Source of the DNA: Bathynomus jamesi
Taxonomy: Eukaryota > Arthropoda > Malacostraca > Isopoda > Cirolanidae
Direction: 5' to 3'
DNA length: 64,000 nucleotides
Assembly: GCA_023014485.1 (NCBI GenBank)
Contig: JAJOZX010006167.1
Location: 1-64,000 of the forward strand
Positions 40,942-54,651 of this stretch are shown piece after piece. Position 1 is the stretch's first letter. The number at the start of each line of letters is the position of its first letter. Under the pieces are notes generated by a model. That model saw nothing but the letters and a program-made list of their open reading frames with translations, did no database searches and was not told the DNA's origin. The position numbers and the translations under genes were made by a program.

Positions 40942-43538
40942 AAAAAACCAACTCTTTATCCCTCGTGTGACTTTGATCCTTGGGAGGATGCTGTAACTTT
41001 GCACAAGTCTATGAAAGGGCTTGGAACTAATGAGGAAGACATAATCACGGTTCTAACTACGAGAACTAAAGACCAGAGGATTCAAATTCAAGAGAAATAT
41101 GGAGAAATGTATGGAGTAAGTAACAGTGGAATCGTGAATTGGATATTTGTAGTAAATTGAAGGTGTTGCAGTGAACTTGGAACACTGTTAAATATCGTAT
41201 GATGTCGGTATTTAAAAATTACGAAAGATTTAAATGCCTCAAAATTATAAAGTAGGTTAATTAAGGTTGTGTAAAAAAAAAAAGAACTTCATAAAAATCT
41301 GTGTTTACTATATGGTAGTTTCCCACGCTTAACTATGGCGCTGTAGTCCTTGAACAGTCTTGTAATAAACGTTCAGTATGTATGATGGTGTCAGTGGGAA
41401 ATTGAATTTAAAGGTCTTGACAACATTTGAAGTCTAAGTAATTTAAATTAATTTTCGAATAAAACTATAATTCCAAATGTCTATGTACGGTGATCGTGAC
41501 ATCACTTAACCCGGAAATTATGCATTTCTTTCGTGAAATCACAATCACCCTGTAGAAAATCGACAACCTTCTGAAGACTTGGTCGTGTGAAAATTCAAGA
41601 GGTTCATAATTGAATTTCCACTTTTAGGATTTGGTTGAAGATTTGAAGAGTGAATTGAGCGGAGTGTTCGAGAAAGTGATTTTATCCCTGTTGAAACCTT
41701 TGCCGCTGTTCTTCGCCGAACAAATAAAACTTGCAACCAAAGGCCCAGGAACAGACGAAACTGCTCTCATAGAAATATTTTGCACCAGAGACAATACATT
41801 GATAAAGTGAGTGTACATTTTGAATGAACGTCATTTCAAAAATTGTTCCATAACTCAGTCGGATTAACATTAACTTGTGAATTTAAGTTTTTCTTAAATA
41901 GAAATAGAGCTGGGAACTTGAACTAGTTAACTCTAGGTACTAAAGCCCTAAACTTCTGACCAGATCAATCAAAGAATCCTTCGAAAACCAATACGAGAAA
42001 TCGATTGAAGAAATAGTGTCTGAAGAAACTTCGGGAGTCTTCGAAAAAACGCTTATGAGCATCCTCTCTCTCTGTGGAGACGATACAAAGTCCTCTCCTC
42101 CTCAAATAGTCGATGAGCTGTGCGATGAAGGTATGAATATTTTCTATTAATGTAGTCTGAGATGGCGTCGCACTAATCTATATAATGACGAGTCAACAAG
42201 AAATTTTGTCGCTGCAACGAAGTTGCAATGACAAATCGCAAAGAATAAGTATTCAAATCGGGCAAGGTACACGGTAGATAGTCGCTGCGACAATTCCCTG
42301 TTGCATCCGGCTGCGTTGTGTTGTTCCAAGGGCAGTAGATTACATTAGTGACTTCGTTATCCTGTGGCACTGAAATTTCGTATGTCCCACCTATTGTAGT
42401 TTGCAACAACCTCTGCGATTGTGTGGCACCTTGCAACTCTGATGCAGCCACACACTCCTGTGGTGGTGGCCTAAAAGGTAAAGTTGCCTTTCGTGGCCGT
42501 CACTTTGTCACGTATGTTTAAGGATTAGTATTAATTATCTTTAATACTTGTTACATTTTAGGTGGTTATGTAGGCACAGTTAAAGTTCACAATACTTGGA
42601 AGTATTAACTTCAGAACATTGTACTAAGAATAAATGATCAAAGGTTCTCTTGAGCTTTGTCCAATACCGTTGTTGAAGCTCGTTGAACATATCTACAGTA
42701 TACTGGAACGATAGTTGATTGATTGACTTATGAAGTTAGTTAGTTCCAGTTTTTCATCTAGTACTGATAACAAATTAACCTTTTTCTTCTAGAAGTGGAT
42801 GAAGAATCTATTCGCAAAATACTTACTTCCTATTCCTTCGTTTTCCTGAGGCGTGTCTTCAAACTGTATCTTGAGAAAACTGGACAAGATTTCATGGAAC
42901 TTGTAGAAAAGAAATGTTCAGGAGATTCTAAAGCTGCGTTCAAAGCAATTTGTAAGCTTATTATTCGTTAGTTAACATTTTAAAACATCGTGTTGTACAT
43001 ATTTAAAGAATCTTAATGAACGTGCGCAACCATTTGTGCACGGACTTTGGATTTGATGTATACATGTAAGTTTTATGCGTACTCCAGCAACTGTGCACAA
43101 AAATTTGGTGGTGCAATTTTAAACTTTCTTGAACTTGATGCCCTTAGATTTATCATCGAAATGTCTACAAGAATTCTTCGCTCATGCTTTACACGACGCG
43201 ATGAAAGGTCTCGGCACTGATGATTGGGCTTTGATTAGGATTATTGTATCCAGATGCGAAATCGATTTAGGCACAATAAAAGAAAAATATACCGAACTCT
43301 TTGGAAAAGATTTAATAGAAGAAATTAAGGTAAACTTGTTTTCATACTTCATCGAAGGCTATAATTTCTTTATTTAATTCTAACTTTATGCAGTGTACTT
43401 TTATACATCATAAAATGCAGTAGTTGGTGAATGAAGTTAATTCAAACCATTAAGATCTGATTTTTGTTCTTCCAGAGTGATACTTCTAAAGACTATGAGA
43501 AGGCTTTACTGAATCTACTTGGCGAAAGTTCGAAGTAA
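40942..43538 (+). CDS. Annexin, six coding exons (unit 2)
   Basis: Exons: 40942-41115, 41628-41806, 41964-42130, 42793-42951, 43148-43329, 43476-43538, each the same length as in unit 1, and 307 codons plus TAA without a stop. Protein differences from unit 1 are few (for example K-V-P to K-G-P in repeat 2, and E to G in exon 4). Repeat 2 therefore reads KGPGTDE, closer to the annexin calcium-loop consensus than in unit 1. Acceptor 4 is a clean TTCTTCTAG. No ATG is visible in frame directly upstream: the position that is ATG in unit 3 is ATT here (about 40912). An N-terminal exon further upstream is possible. Most likely the best-preserved gene of the three. Confidence 0.9.
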
Positions 43539-44081
43539 CACTTGGATTAACGAATAATTGTATAAATTTTGAAAACTGGAATGATTATATTTAGCACATT
43601 AATAACTTAGATTTGTTGTAAATTATACAGCGAGATGTCCTTAATATATTATGACCTTAAATATGGTTTGATACTCATTTTTCCTTCGCCTTCTGTACTT
43701 CCAGGAGTGACTGTTACTCTTAGCCCTCTAGACGGTGTAGGTCCAATTTTTACAATTAAAAGAATGTTCGGGTACCTGGTACCACACCTTTAGGGTTGAG
43801 TATGGTTTTAGTTGTTGAATGACTAATTGATCATAAACTAAAGGGGCGAATGGAGTTGTCATTTCATCACATACCCTTGCCAGAAGCGATGTTAACGCTC
43901 AGTAATGACCAAAAATGATTCCTGTTCATCTATCGTGTATATCAACAGCGCGCAGTACGAGAAGCGGGTCATGTGTGCGTAACTATTGCAAAGACCCTTT
44001 TAACATATTGAATCATATCCGTATGTACCGATGTATGTAAATACTGGCGTAGTTAAACATACTTTATTTCCTTTAGTTATA
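43539..44081 (+). other. Annexin 3' flank, no gene seen (unit 2)
   Basis: Same as 14377-14919. Confidence 0.5.
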
Positions 44082-44750
44082 CAGGGTGTCTCAAAAGTCA
44101 CTATCTATTTTGAAAAATAATGGGAATTACGAAAAACTGGTTTAAGACATGAAAAATATATTTATTTCAAAGTAAGTGCCACAAAGAATTAGTGCTATTT
44201 ATTTATCTGTCTCCACATGGCGACCATCAGTGTCTCTACAGAGCTCAAAGCGATAAGTTGTTTCCCGGAACACACTTTCCAGCATTTGAGGTTATTTTCT
44301 GAACTGCATCGGTAATACGATTTCGAAGTTCGGCTACATCACTAATTCTTCTACCAGTGTACACCTTAGACTTAATGAAACCCCAGGCAAAAAAATCTAA
44401 TGGTGTTAAATCGGGTGAACGTGCTGCCCATGGTTGTGTTCCTCCACGACCAATCCAGCGACCGGGGAAGTCTGTCAAGATAATCACGTACAATTATTAC
44501 ATAATAGCACGGTGCTCCATCCTGCTGAAAAACTACTGTCAAGAATGCCATCTGTAAGAAGTTGAGGTTCGAGGAATTGTTCAAGCATGTAAAGATAAAT
44601 TTATAAATTACACAAAATTCGAAATAAACCAATTAACTTTTTTTAAATACACAAATTTGCACCAGAAGTACATATCTTTATGCCAGCATAGCATTTTTTA
44701 AAAAAACATCTAATGTCACCAAAATAGATTGTGACTTTTGAGACACCCTG
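44082..44750 (-). mobile_element. Mariner-type element Mar-2, uninterrupted copy (unit 2)
   Basis: 669 bp with inverted ends CAGGGTGTCTCAAAAGTCAC, flanked by TA. The minus-strand transposase is C-terminal only, in two frames (44372-44632 with QQDGAP, 44245-44493 with ARSPDLTPLDFFAWG). It is the pre-insertion form of the mariner that holds Gypsy-A2 in unit 1. Confidence 0.92.
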
Positions 44751-45059
44751 TACAACCAAAATGTTCGTCTTCTATGTACGATTACGTGAAATTGTCAATG
44801 TAGACGTATCCCGGAAAGGTATTTTCAACAAGTTGATGTTACCTTCAGATTGATGGTGTAACTTCAAGAAAATCTCCAAATTATTTTTTTATTTTTTTTT
44901 TGTACACTAATCTGCTTATTGCGTATTTTGAAATATTTATTAAAAACCTGTAACAACGTGTTCATTCTACTTACTAGTGCTCGACAGCTATAGCCGTCAA
45001 TAAGCTGTTGGGAAAGAATATGGGCATTTCTGAACGTGTAAAGTTCGGCAAACTGGTTC

Positions 45060-46280
45060 AGAGTAACGGTAAGATACCCTGGACAAATCGGGTCTTCCTC
45101 CATATCTTCCCCCTTGGATTTAATTGTCTGAAATTAATCTCTCCACAGATTTCGCTCTGGTCAACTAGTGAGGCTTATGGTCCTGATGGTTTCCCTCTGT
45201 TCTCAAATTAATTGTGCTGACACCCTGTTTAGGCACTCTAGTCTTTCATCTGGTACTCTTCGTTTCTGCTGGAAGTTCACTTAATATCCCAAATAAAAAT
45301 GGTCGCTCAACCTCCCAGCTCTCGTCTAATTCTCTATTTCTAGTTTTTTAATCTATCCCAATAGAAAAAAAAAAAATCAAACCTCTTTTACGCAATTTTC
45401 TTTCATATAGTCGGTATGGTTTCGGCAAGGGACACTACTCGCTATTTTCTTGCGTATTTCTGACTTTTGGTCATCCTCTTTCGAGATTTCGGTGAAATCT
45501 TTGATGTTGCTTTGGACATGTCAAACGTTTTGATAGAGTATGGCACAAATATTTAATTTCCAAACTGATCTTTGGGTTTCTATTCTATTTGTGCCTTCAT
45601 CTCTAATTTCACTTCTGGCCGATCTAGAGCTGCGGTTGTAGATGGCTAGTGTTCTAAAGCTACTAAATGGTATTCCTCAGGGCTCTGTCCTGAGACCCAC
45701 TATTTTTTTTTACTTATGAATGCTCTAAGTTTCACATCGTGTCCTATCCACTCTTATGCCGATGATTTCACTTTTCGACCATTTCACAGCGTCCCTTTCA
45801 CAGCGTCCATCTCGAGTCGCACCATGCTTCGCGTAGGACGGCTGTGGTACACCTGACCTCTGATTTTTCTCTAAGTTAGAGTAAACATTATTGATTTCAA
45901 CGCCTCGAACTGTTCTTTCATCTGTTTACTCGTCACTGTCTTCCACACGACTCTATCCCGTTACGTTCAACAATATACAACTATCCTTCCTCTTAATCAT
46001 CATGGTCTCTTTCTGGTGATCTTTCCTGGAAAGATCTCTCACTTTCCGAAACAGCTAAGAGGTTGTGATGTACCGGTTCCTCAGTCTCTTCATCCGCACT
46101 AGGTTGCTCTCTCTGTACAGGGGTCTTTCCCTACCCTGTATGGAGTATGCTTCTCGTGTTGGATGGCTCAACCCACACGGCTTGACTATGTGAAATTGAA
46201 GGCTTTCGTCTCAATTCCGTGCCTCCTGCTGGTTGTCTTCAATTACTATTCGTTACAATGTTGTCTAGCTCTTTCAGTGG
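45060..46280 (+). pseudogene. LINE reverse transcriptase remnant, jockey-like (unit 2)
   Basis: Orthologue of 25430-26640, with the SYADD box at about 45752-45766 and the NGIPQGSVL block just upstream. It has different small indels from unit 1. Confidence 0.85.
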
Positions 46281-46876
46281 CGGATCTAAGAATTTTGTTT
46301 AGCTGGGTGAGGGTGAGATGCGGTTCTGAACCCAGCGGCTCACCAGCCGAGTCCTCGGACAAAGCGCGAGAGTCTTCAGAAATATCTGCATCGTGAGCAG
46401 GCGCTCCCGCACAGTCGTCAAGTTCGAAAGGTTCCATCTCCCGATCGCCAGCCGGAGCAAGATCCTTAATGGAGACTATCCTCTTTACCACCAGGGTATC
46501 TGATGCATATATAATGAGGGTTAGCCGCGATAAGTTCCACAGGTTCTACTCGCTGGTCGTATTTAGTGTCGAACATGGTGTTTCAACAAGAAAATTCCAG
46601 AAGAAAGCAAAGATGCAAGAGCTGATCAATTGAGGTTTGACGCGCGTATGAGAACCGCTCGTGCGGCGTTTCGTTGGTAGCGGTACATAGTAGCTACCTA
46701 ATCGAGTGAAGATCATCATACAGAACGGACTCCCAATGCCGCACGTCGAGGCCTCTGCTTTTGCATGCAAGAACCAGTGTTCCAAATGATGCCATTATAA
46801 CGTTCGCATTGCACGATTCCTTCCGGGTGGTATTGCGTCGTGCGACTAGTAGAAATACCATGGCTTGTCAAGAATT

Positions 46877-47251
46877 TCATAAGTTCGAACGACATGAATT
46901 ATGCACTACGATCAGTGTATATAAACGGTGGCATTCCGAATATAAAGAATAAGTAAGACGTCTAATTACGGTCGAAGCACTCGCATCATGACACGGATAT
47001 GCAAATTGAAATCGGGAGTACTCTTCAACAACTGTCAATATATAAGGATTTGAAGAAGCAACAGAGCGGGAAAGTGGACCTTTAAAGTAGAGGTTCAACC
47101 TCCGAAACGTGGACGTAGTTTTTATTAAATGACAATCATTCGGTTTGTGGTACCGTGGTTTGCACTCGGCGCAGACTGAGCAACGTTTAATGACACTACG
47201 CACCACCTCGACCGAATAAGGAAGATTCCTGACCTTAACTAAATGAAACAT
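46877..47251 (-). pseudogene. Gypsy-B integrase fragment (unit 2)
   Basis: 124 codons with CSVCAECK (zinc-domain Cys pair) and a core strand ILTVVEEYSRFQFAYPC. The frame with the catalytic Glu has decayed further than in unit 1. Confidence 0.78.
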
Positions 47252-48046
47252 CCGCCGAATCCGGAGATGAATCGGTGCATTATGCAGTTCGAGAGTTGAA
47301 TGGGAGGTAGTAGCACAATGAGCTTGGGACAGTGCATCGGCTGCTAAGTTTTCACGATCTGGCCGAAAACTGATGGTGTAGGAGTACGCAGTTAGTTCGA
47401 TTCTCCAGCGAAGAATCTTTTTATACGGCCCGCTGCTTTCCTATCAAACATAAGAGACACTCGATGGTCAGTTACCAGATAGAAATTCCTAGTTGGGAAA
47501 TGTTAACATTACGAATTGATTCGACAATCTCATACGCTTCCTTCTCAACAATATGAGTCTTTCACTTGAGTTCAATGATCTGCAGAGAGGCTACAGGCTG
47601 ATCGTTGTGTGAGGGTAGCACTGATAGTGCTGTCGGAGGCGTCAGTTTCCACTGTAAACGGAATGTCCTCCCTCATCACTCCAACAACGGCGTTCGAAAT
47701 ATCGTCCTTCAACTGAATGGCTTCCTGCGGCTTTTGATAAAGGAAAACGTAGTTTCAACCAGAGGTCTGATCTTTTGAGAATAATTGGGAATCAATTTGG
47801 CAGAGTAAGCAAAAAAGGCCAATAAGTCTGAAGCGTTTTGCTATCGTCAGAATCAGGATGCAATTCACCATAGGAGATGGAATAGCCCAGGAGATTAATC
47901 GAAGTTAGTGAGAATTTACACTTATCCTCGATGATGGTCAAATTCAGGCGATCCGCAGCCTCCCAGAATCTTCGAAGATCCTCATGTTCTTCTTTTTTGC
48001 TCCGCATACAGTTAGGTCGTAAAGATATGCATACCTTTTTCTCAAA

Positions 48047-48415
48047 TTATTCGATGATATGAATTCGACTATAACTCGATGAAATGCTGCTACTTTGTTT
48101 GAACTGATAAAGGTAGCCGCCCACTTCAAAAGCGGTACATGGCCTTTCTGAAACATCAATACCGACTTGATAGTAGGCGTTGGAAAGATCAATAACCCTG
48201 AAGTACTTGTTCTTAACTACTTTGCTTACAACATCTTCGATACGAGGTAAAGGATACGCATTCAGCAGTGTGAAACTGTTGATGGTCTGAAAAATCACAA
48301 CCATACGCTTCCTTCTAGACTCACCAGACGTAACAACTACTTGCGCACACCAAGGAAAACTACTAGGTTTTATAATATCCTCACAAACCAGTCTTTCGAT
48401 TTCACTTTGAATCAA
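48047..48415 (-). pseudogene. Gypsy-B RT fragment (unit 2)
   Basis: 122 codons: finger region (IIKPSSFPWCAQVVV), then LNAYPLPRIEDVV and FRVIDLSNAYYQVGID. The YxDD box is beyond the end of the frame and not recognisable. Confidence 0.8.
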
Positions 48416-48474
48416 TTTTTCATCGTCCGGACTAAACCGACGACTTTTTGTAGCAATGGGCCGACAGTCATAAG

Positions 48475-48960
48475 TTAAATTACTAAAAAGCTTCGGAATT
48501 GAACCTCCAGTTGAGTAAGACCACAGGTGTTTAGGGCTGGCTCAGTCCCTTTGAGCTTAATTTCGACTGCCTTGTGGAGGTTAAGAAACGGAAGACCTAA
48601 AATTACATCGTTGCACAAGTCGGGAACTACAGAGAATCTGATGGTTTCGTACGTTCGATCTTTAATGGCAACTGTAGTCTCGCAACAGCCACTAACATGA
48701 GCAGACAATTTAGAAGAGGCCATTGACACCGTGATAGCTATAGGATGCACTTGTAGATTAAGAGAGGGCACCAAACTTTGACAGATGAAGTTTTCTGAGC
48801 TACCGGTATCAATCAGAGCTTTAACTGAGCAGCCATTCATAAGAGCATCAACAGTGGATAGTGAAAGTTGACCAGTAACGTAGCAAGCAGATGCCAGATT
48901 GACAGGCTGCGACCAACGTTCAATAGCGGAAGACGACAATGTGGACCAACTTTCTCGCAT
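48475..48960 (-). pseudogene. Gypsy-B protease (unit 2)
   Basis: 161 codons with the DTGS active site and DVILGLPFL. Same length as in unit 1, with about half a dozen amino-acid differences. Confidence 0.82.
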
Positions 48961-49226
48961 TTACGGCACTCAGCATCTAGAGCAGGGCATGAAAAGCGAG
49001 GGTGCCGCCTCTGACCGCAAAAGAAGCAGGATTGACCTTTGTTGTCAGGTAAACGAACGAAGGTAGTTGTATCTGGGAATTCTTGACTAGAGTAGGCCTC
49101 CAGTTCGCTAGGCACCACATCAACTCCCGCCGCTGTTACCGATACATATGGTGTATGGCAGTACTCGAACTTGTTGAATGGATTTCTAACGTTAATGTTT
49201 TGTTTTCAAGCAACCGCGTTTGGATC

Positions 49227-49679
49227 CTATTGCATCAAATACCACGAATAAAGGAGTCTTACGAAAGATCGATTTTCATAAACGGTTACAGATTTAAAGT
49301 TGCAATCATTGACTAAGTGATTCAGTGCCTGAATGAATTCATTCGGTGTTTCTTCTGGTTTATGGTAACGAGTAGACAGCAGATGTTGGGCATGAACTTC
49401 GTTTGGCGTTTTTATATAAGCGGCTTCCAACAGATCGATAACTGAGTCGTAAGTCGTCCGCTCCTGGATCACGTCAACAACGTTGGGGCCACTATGTAAG
49501 AAATGGACTTCTAGTTTGTTTGGATTATGAGCTTCAATTGTAGATAAGTAGTAACGGAAGCCCCTGATCCACAACTTCCACCGTTTGCCTCTTTGAGGCG
49601 CATTCGAATGTATATCAAATTTGTTTGGCCGAATGGTTTTCTCCATTATGTATGTTGACTGAATAAAATGTGGAGCCAC
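49227..49679 (-). pseudogene. Gypsy-B gag (unit 2)
   Basis: 150 codons, the same capsid-like domain as 29558-30022 (WKLWIRGFRYYLSTIEA). The start used in unit 1 (MNIQSVAPHF) is changed by a short deletion near 49690. Confidence 0.75.
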
Positions 49680-52183
49680 AGACTGAATGTTGATTAGGCT
49701 TTATTCAGTCAAACTTTAATCATTATAACTAAATCATTAAAAACCACATTAAATTTCAAGTACATCACACAGTATCTGAAACAAAAGAAAGAACGTTTTA
49801 ATCAAAGACAATGCAGATGTAAAAATGAACAAGAAATCAATAATAGATTGAAACAGCACAACAACCAGGACAACGCACAACGGTACTCTCTCGTGAAGCG
49901 ACGGTTGGATGTTAGAAATCGAAAGAAAATTTTAAAAAACGCCAATCACTGGTTTGTGTGAATGCTCGTTACAGCACTCGCACGAACACGTGTGCAAGCA
50001 CAATCTCGCACACAAACTCAGCGAAGGTCACGTAACGGACGCTGAAGACAGTCGCCCATCAAATTATCAAGTTACAACGTCCTTTAACTTCGCTGATCTA
50101 ACCAAAAAAATGCTACGTCGCAACTCCGCTTAGCGTCAGAACAGCGAAGTTAAGTACTCGTAATTGAATGTCGTAACTCGTGTTTCACAGCCCACGTAAA
50201 GTTGTAGGTTCCCTCCGTCAATTTGACCTTGGATATTACGAAGTAGGTTAACCTCATCCCCCCCCCCCTTCAAAAAATAAAAGGTGGTAGCCCTAGGTTT
50301 TGATGTCCTTAAAACTGATGATTTAATAGTTTATTTCGCATTAAGTGTTTTCCAAGAACAAAAGTAAACTTTTTCTCAACTCAAATGAGTTCAAATGATG
50401 GATACTTGTTTTTAGTAGTGGACCAACTGTACACTGAGGCCAGATTGCTTGTACCCTTTGTATTCAGACCACGAGAGCCAAAATTTTCATAAGATAAAAG
50501 GCAATTACCAGTTGTTACTATACGAATAACTGTTTTCACTGTAACTATTTTTAAGTTTCGTATATCAGACCAGGAAGGTGCAACTCCTTGTCATGTTAGG
50601 CTCATCATTTTGAGCAATTCAGAATCTTTCTTTGAGGAATCTCTCTAAAGTCGCTAAAGAAATTTGTTTTCCTCAGTTACATTAAACTTTCTGGCGTAAG
50701 TCCCAACATCTACTCCTCCCCACTTATACCTACCCATCTTTGCTCTTTCCAAATAAAGGTTATAGAAATGATTGAAAGTTTGGAGTCAGTGAAATTTTTC
50801 TCATGGCTTTGATTTCCAATAAAACGTACTACATTAACGTCACACAAAGAAGGCTACACTTATAGGAAACGCCAAAAGTTTTTAAAACGGTTCAAAAACT
50901 AAAGAAATACAATGAGACAGATCATTAACTAACTAGGAAAGAAGACCCATGAGGCCATTAAAGCTATCAGATTATGATATTAAAACCTGGGGATTAAACC
51001 ACTATGATGAAAACCAGCAGCAGCCTTCCTACAGAGCTGCAAAAATGTTCCACTGTTCAAGTTAATTTATGCGCAGTCAGGCGGCATTAAGGACCACATA
51101 GAAAGGGATGTTTCAGTAAAAACTCTCACCCGTAAAGGATTCGAGCAAAGAGATTAACTCAACCACAAAATTAAACCAAAATTTATTTTATGTTCACGTT
51201 GCGTGACCATATGTGATGTTTGATAATTTTGTTTCAAAACTGAATGTCAAACTAACCCAATATCACCAGATTGAAAAGTATTTCGTCTATCAGATAAGTA
51301 GCTTAATCATGTGAAATTTTCTTTTTCAGTGACGAAACTACTGGAACACTGAGTGGCTCCAGTTTGGAGAAGGAATGGAGGTTTTTTTTTGCCAATGCCA
51401 TTTGGTGTTAATGACTTTAAAATTGTCGACGAATTTTAAAGATTTGTCTCACTGACGACCAGAAAACAGTATTTTACTTCCATCTCTTTCTTTAGCCGTG
51501 AACTTATGAATAGATTCTAGACTTCCAATAATCGTGAGGGAAAGTTGCGTCCTCGTCTTTAGCTCGCTTCACACCAACGAATTGGGCAAATACGATCTTT
51601 CACTCATTTCTCGTCAGTGATTAGTCTTAAATTTGAAATTAATGTCCTGGTTAACTTGCATCAGCATGTTAGATCACTTTGTAAATTAGAAACTATTGGT
51701 AAAACTACTAAAGCATTGTGTATATATCATGAACGGCGTGCAAACTGGTCCTCAAAGTTATTGGTAGCTAAGTAACTAATGAACAGCAGTCGACTGAAAG
51801 AGTTAGTGTTGTAAACTTATGGACTTACTCCACTTGAAGGTTGTTCATTATCTTTTCACTCTTTACCACCACCAGTAGAAATATATTTACTCATCGGGCG
51901 AGGAGTTGAGTTAAAAAAAACTGCAGCATCACTAAGGAAATCAGGAAGTAAGTTTCCTATGAATGAAATTAAGAAAATTTGAAAAGGTGTAAAGAATGCG
52001 ATGAAGTATTATAAAGGCATTTTTATTCTAGGTGCTACATTAACTAAGGTAACAGCTGAATGGATATATTTATTATAAATTCAAAGCGGAAACTAAATAA
52101 ACGTTGCACCAAATAAACGCAGCTCGAGTTCTCATTCCTAGAAAATCTGGATAGATACCGAAGCATTAGGTTTTGTGGACGTG
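49680..52183 (+). other. Anonymous AT-rich region (unit 2)
   Basis: Same content as 30023-32546; nothing further recognised. Confidence 0.4.
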
Positions 52184-52472
52184 TTACTCAGACTCGGGAA
52201 CTGCGCCAAGTATGTTCAGTAAGGTCTTCTCATAATCTCCAGAAATTTCACTCAGAGAGAAAAATTTCAATCAAGTTTACATACATTCACCAACACATTT
52301 CTCGTGTTAAAAATTGTAGGACTATCATTCGGAGGCAATCTTGTATTACAATAAGTTCCACCCATTTTTCCATTGGAATCTATATTATAATGGAGCTAAG
52401 TGCGATATATATATATGTAACCAAAAAAAATTTATAAACTTTAAAATGCATTTTCGCTGCTGTTCTTTTGTA

Positions 52473-53824
52473 CAGGGTGGGGCACGGGAACCAAGTGTTT
52501 TTGGAATAATCAGGAAAATGATATTTATTTTTGTAAAGAAAATATATTGGTAGAACAACATTCGTAAGAACATAGCATTTCATGTCATAATAATCATGTA
52601 CCGAAAATTATATCTGGCATATGATGTCCTTGGCCGTCGACGCATTGTTGAAGGCGTTTACGAAAATTGGCCTCCACTCTTCCCAGCAGGTCTCTGTTGA
52701 TTTGGATGATTTGTTGACGGATCGCTTCCTTCAATGCATCTAATGTACGGGGCTTGTCCTCGTAGACACGTGACTTGAGGTACCCCCATAGAAGAAGTCA
52801 CATGTGGACAAGTCAGGGGACCGAGGGGGCCATGCAATGTCACCAAATCTCGAAATGAGATGGTTGGGAAACAGGGGGCGAAGAACAGCCATTGACGCTC
52901 TGGCGTGTGTGGCGTGGCCCCATCTTGCTGAACCACAAATGTCGACGAGCAATACGCCTTCTTCGTAACTCAGGGATGAAAAAGGTGTTCACCATCTCAA
53001 TGTAACGCCCAGATGTTATGGTAACGGTAACCCCATTTTGTTCGAAGAAATAGGGACCGATGACGCCAAACTTTCCCACCGCGCACCAAACTGTAACCTT
53101 AGGGCTATGCAGCGGTTTTTCATGGAGTTGTCGCGGATTTTCAGCAGCCCAATACCGACAGTTTTGATTGTTGACGGCCCCATTAAGGTGGAAATGGGCT
53201 TCATCACTCATTACCACCATCATGTTTTCATTCTGCTCATAAAGTGCAAGCATTTCCTGTGCAAAATTCAGTCGTTGGGGGCAATCGTTTACATTCAATT
53301 CCTGCACCATCGCTAACTTGTATGGTGAAAATGTAATTCTTCATGCAAAATCCGTCTAACAGTACGATTGCTGATTCCGAGTGCAGCTGAATGTCTCCGG
53401 CAGAGCGGCCTGGGCTTTGCAACATCGCTTGTCTGACCCTTTCAACGTTCTCTGGAGTACGCACAGTGCGTTGCGGCCCCTTCGGTTTTGTTTTCATTAT
53501 TGAGCCTCCTGTTCGAAGATTGTTAACCCAACGTAAGATTGTGTCACGAGCGGGAACAGAGTCATTTCGATGAATGTTGAATCTGCGGCGAAACGCACGC
53601 TGACTGCTGTCACTGACTCGCCACTCCTAACAAAATGATCATACGCGAACATGCGGTGTCTAACGTCCACTGCTCATGATCACCCTGAAAGATAAAGGTG
53701 AGTGTTAGTTAAAGTTAAATGCTATGAACCCAGGAATGGAATGCTACCTACCGCACGCCCCTCCCATTCCTAATGGCCGATTACTAGCTATTCAAAAAAC
53801 ACTTGATTCCCGTGCCCCACCCTA
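52473..53824 (-). mobile_element. Mariner-type element Mar-3 (unit 2 only)
   Basis: 1352 bp with inverted ends CAGGGTGGGGCACGGGAA and complement (outermost base pair mismatched), flanked by TA. Unit 1 has the empty site TTGTATAATG near 32837. A different family from Mar-1 and Mar-2. Confidence 0.9.
52658..53497 (-). pseudogene. Mar-3 transposase remnant
   Basis: Minus-strand frames in order: 53237-53497 (PQRTVRTPENVERVRQAMLQ, N-terminal DNA-binding linker), 52840-53310 (MSDEAHFHLNGAVNNQNCRY with the first catalytic Asp, then VTVWCAVGKFGVIGPYFF), and 52740-52952 (WPPRSPDLSTCDFF with the third Asp; the second lies near HATHARASM and is not an intact QDGAT). At least two frameshifts. Confidence 0.85.
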
Positions 53825-54081
53825 TATAATGTTAAAGTAAATCCTATTGAACATTATATTGCTATAACTGTAGAAAAATGAAAACTGAAGATAAATTTTG
53901 AGCAAGAAAATCAATAAGGAAAACTGTTCATTGGTCCTTGGAGGTCCTTGGATTTTTTTTTAATATAATGGAAGAAAGTGCGAGATATATACAGTATGTA
54001 ACAAAAAACTCCAAACTAGGAAGGATTTAACTGCGGAGCTACTCGGTTATTGAAACTGGTTAAAATACCACCCACAAAAGA

Positions 54082-54346
54082 ACGCAGGTATGAAAATCTT
54101 GAGCTTCACTTTGTGTCAAGATTTGTGAAGCTTAAGATTTTCATGACAATAGTTTTACTGACCAAATAATTGAACCCCCAAATTACTGTCGGTTCAATTA
54201 TTTGGCCAATAAAACTACGTTAGAAAAAGAACGCAGTCATGAAAATCTTGAGCTTCACATTCGAGCTCATTGTATCAAGATTTGTGAAGCTTTAGATTTT
54301 TCATGTCTGCGTTCTTTTCTATATTTTTATTGACCAAATAATTGGT
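54082..54346 (+). repeat. Foldback repeat (unit 2)
   Basis: Orthologue of 33091-33345 with the same nested arms. Confidence 0.75.
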
Positions 54347-54651
54347 TCGCCAGTAATTGGAGGGCCACAGGCACCCAATTACTGAGGCCCAAGGTGAGAG
54401 GAATAGGAGTGATATCCAGATAAAGGACTACTGATGTTCAAATAAAATACGCCGTAGGGCCACAATTCGGTTTGGGCCGAAGGCCCAAATACCGTAGGTA
54501 TAGCAAAATTTGCGCGTAGCGACGATCTTTTGCTAGTATGAATAATGAACAAACGTAGCAACTTACCTTAACTTGTTCGATTAAATCTTTCTCAAAGAGT
54601 TCCATATATTTTTCTTTGATCGTTCCTAAATCTATTTCGCATCTGGATAAA

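Larger units (their letters stand above)
46246..49679 (-). mobile_element. Gypsy-B retrotransposon remnant, antisense (unit 2)
   Basis: Orthologue of 26603-30022. Gag at 49227-49679, zinc knuckles at 48837-49118, protease at 48475-48960 (ALIDTGSSENFICQ), RT at 48047-48415, RT/RNase H traces at 47400-48007, integrase at 46877-47251, tail at 46246-46491. The RT frame is longer than in unit 1 because the deletion of about 50 bp is absent: it keeps SEIERLVCEDIIKPS, the primer-grip side of the finger domain. Still broken in several places. Confidence 0.88.
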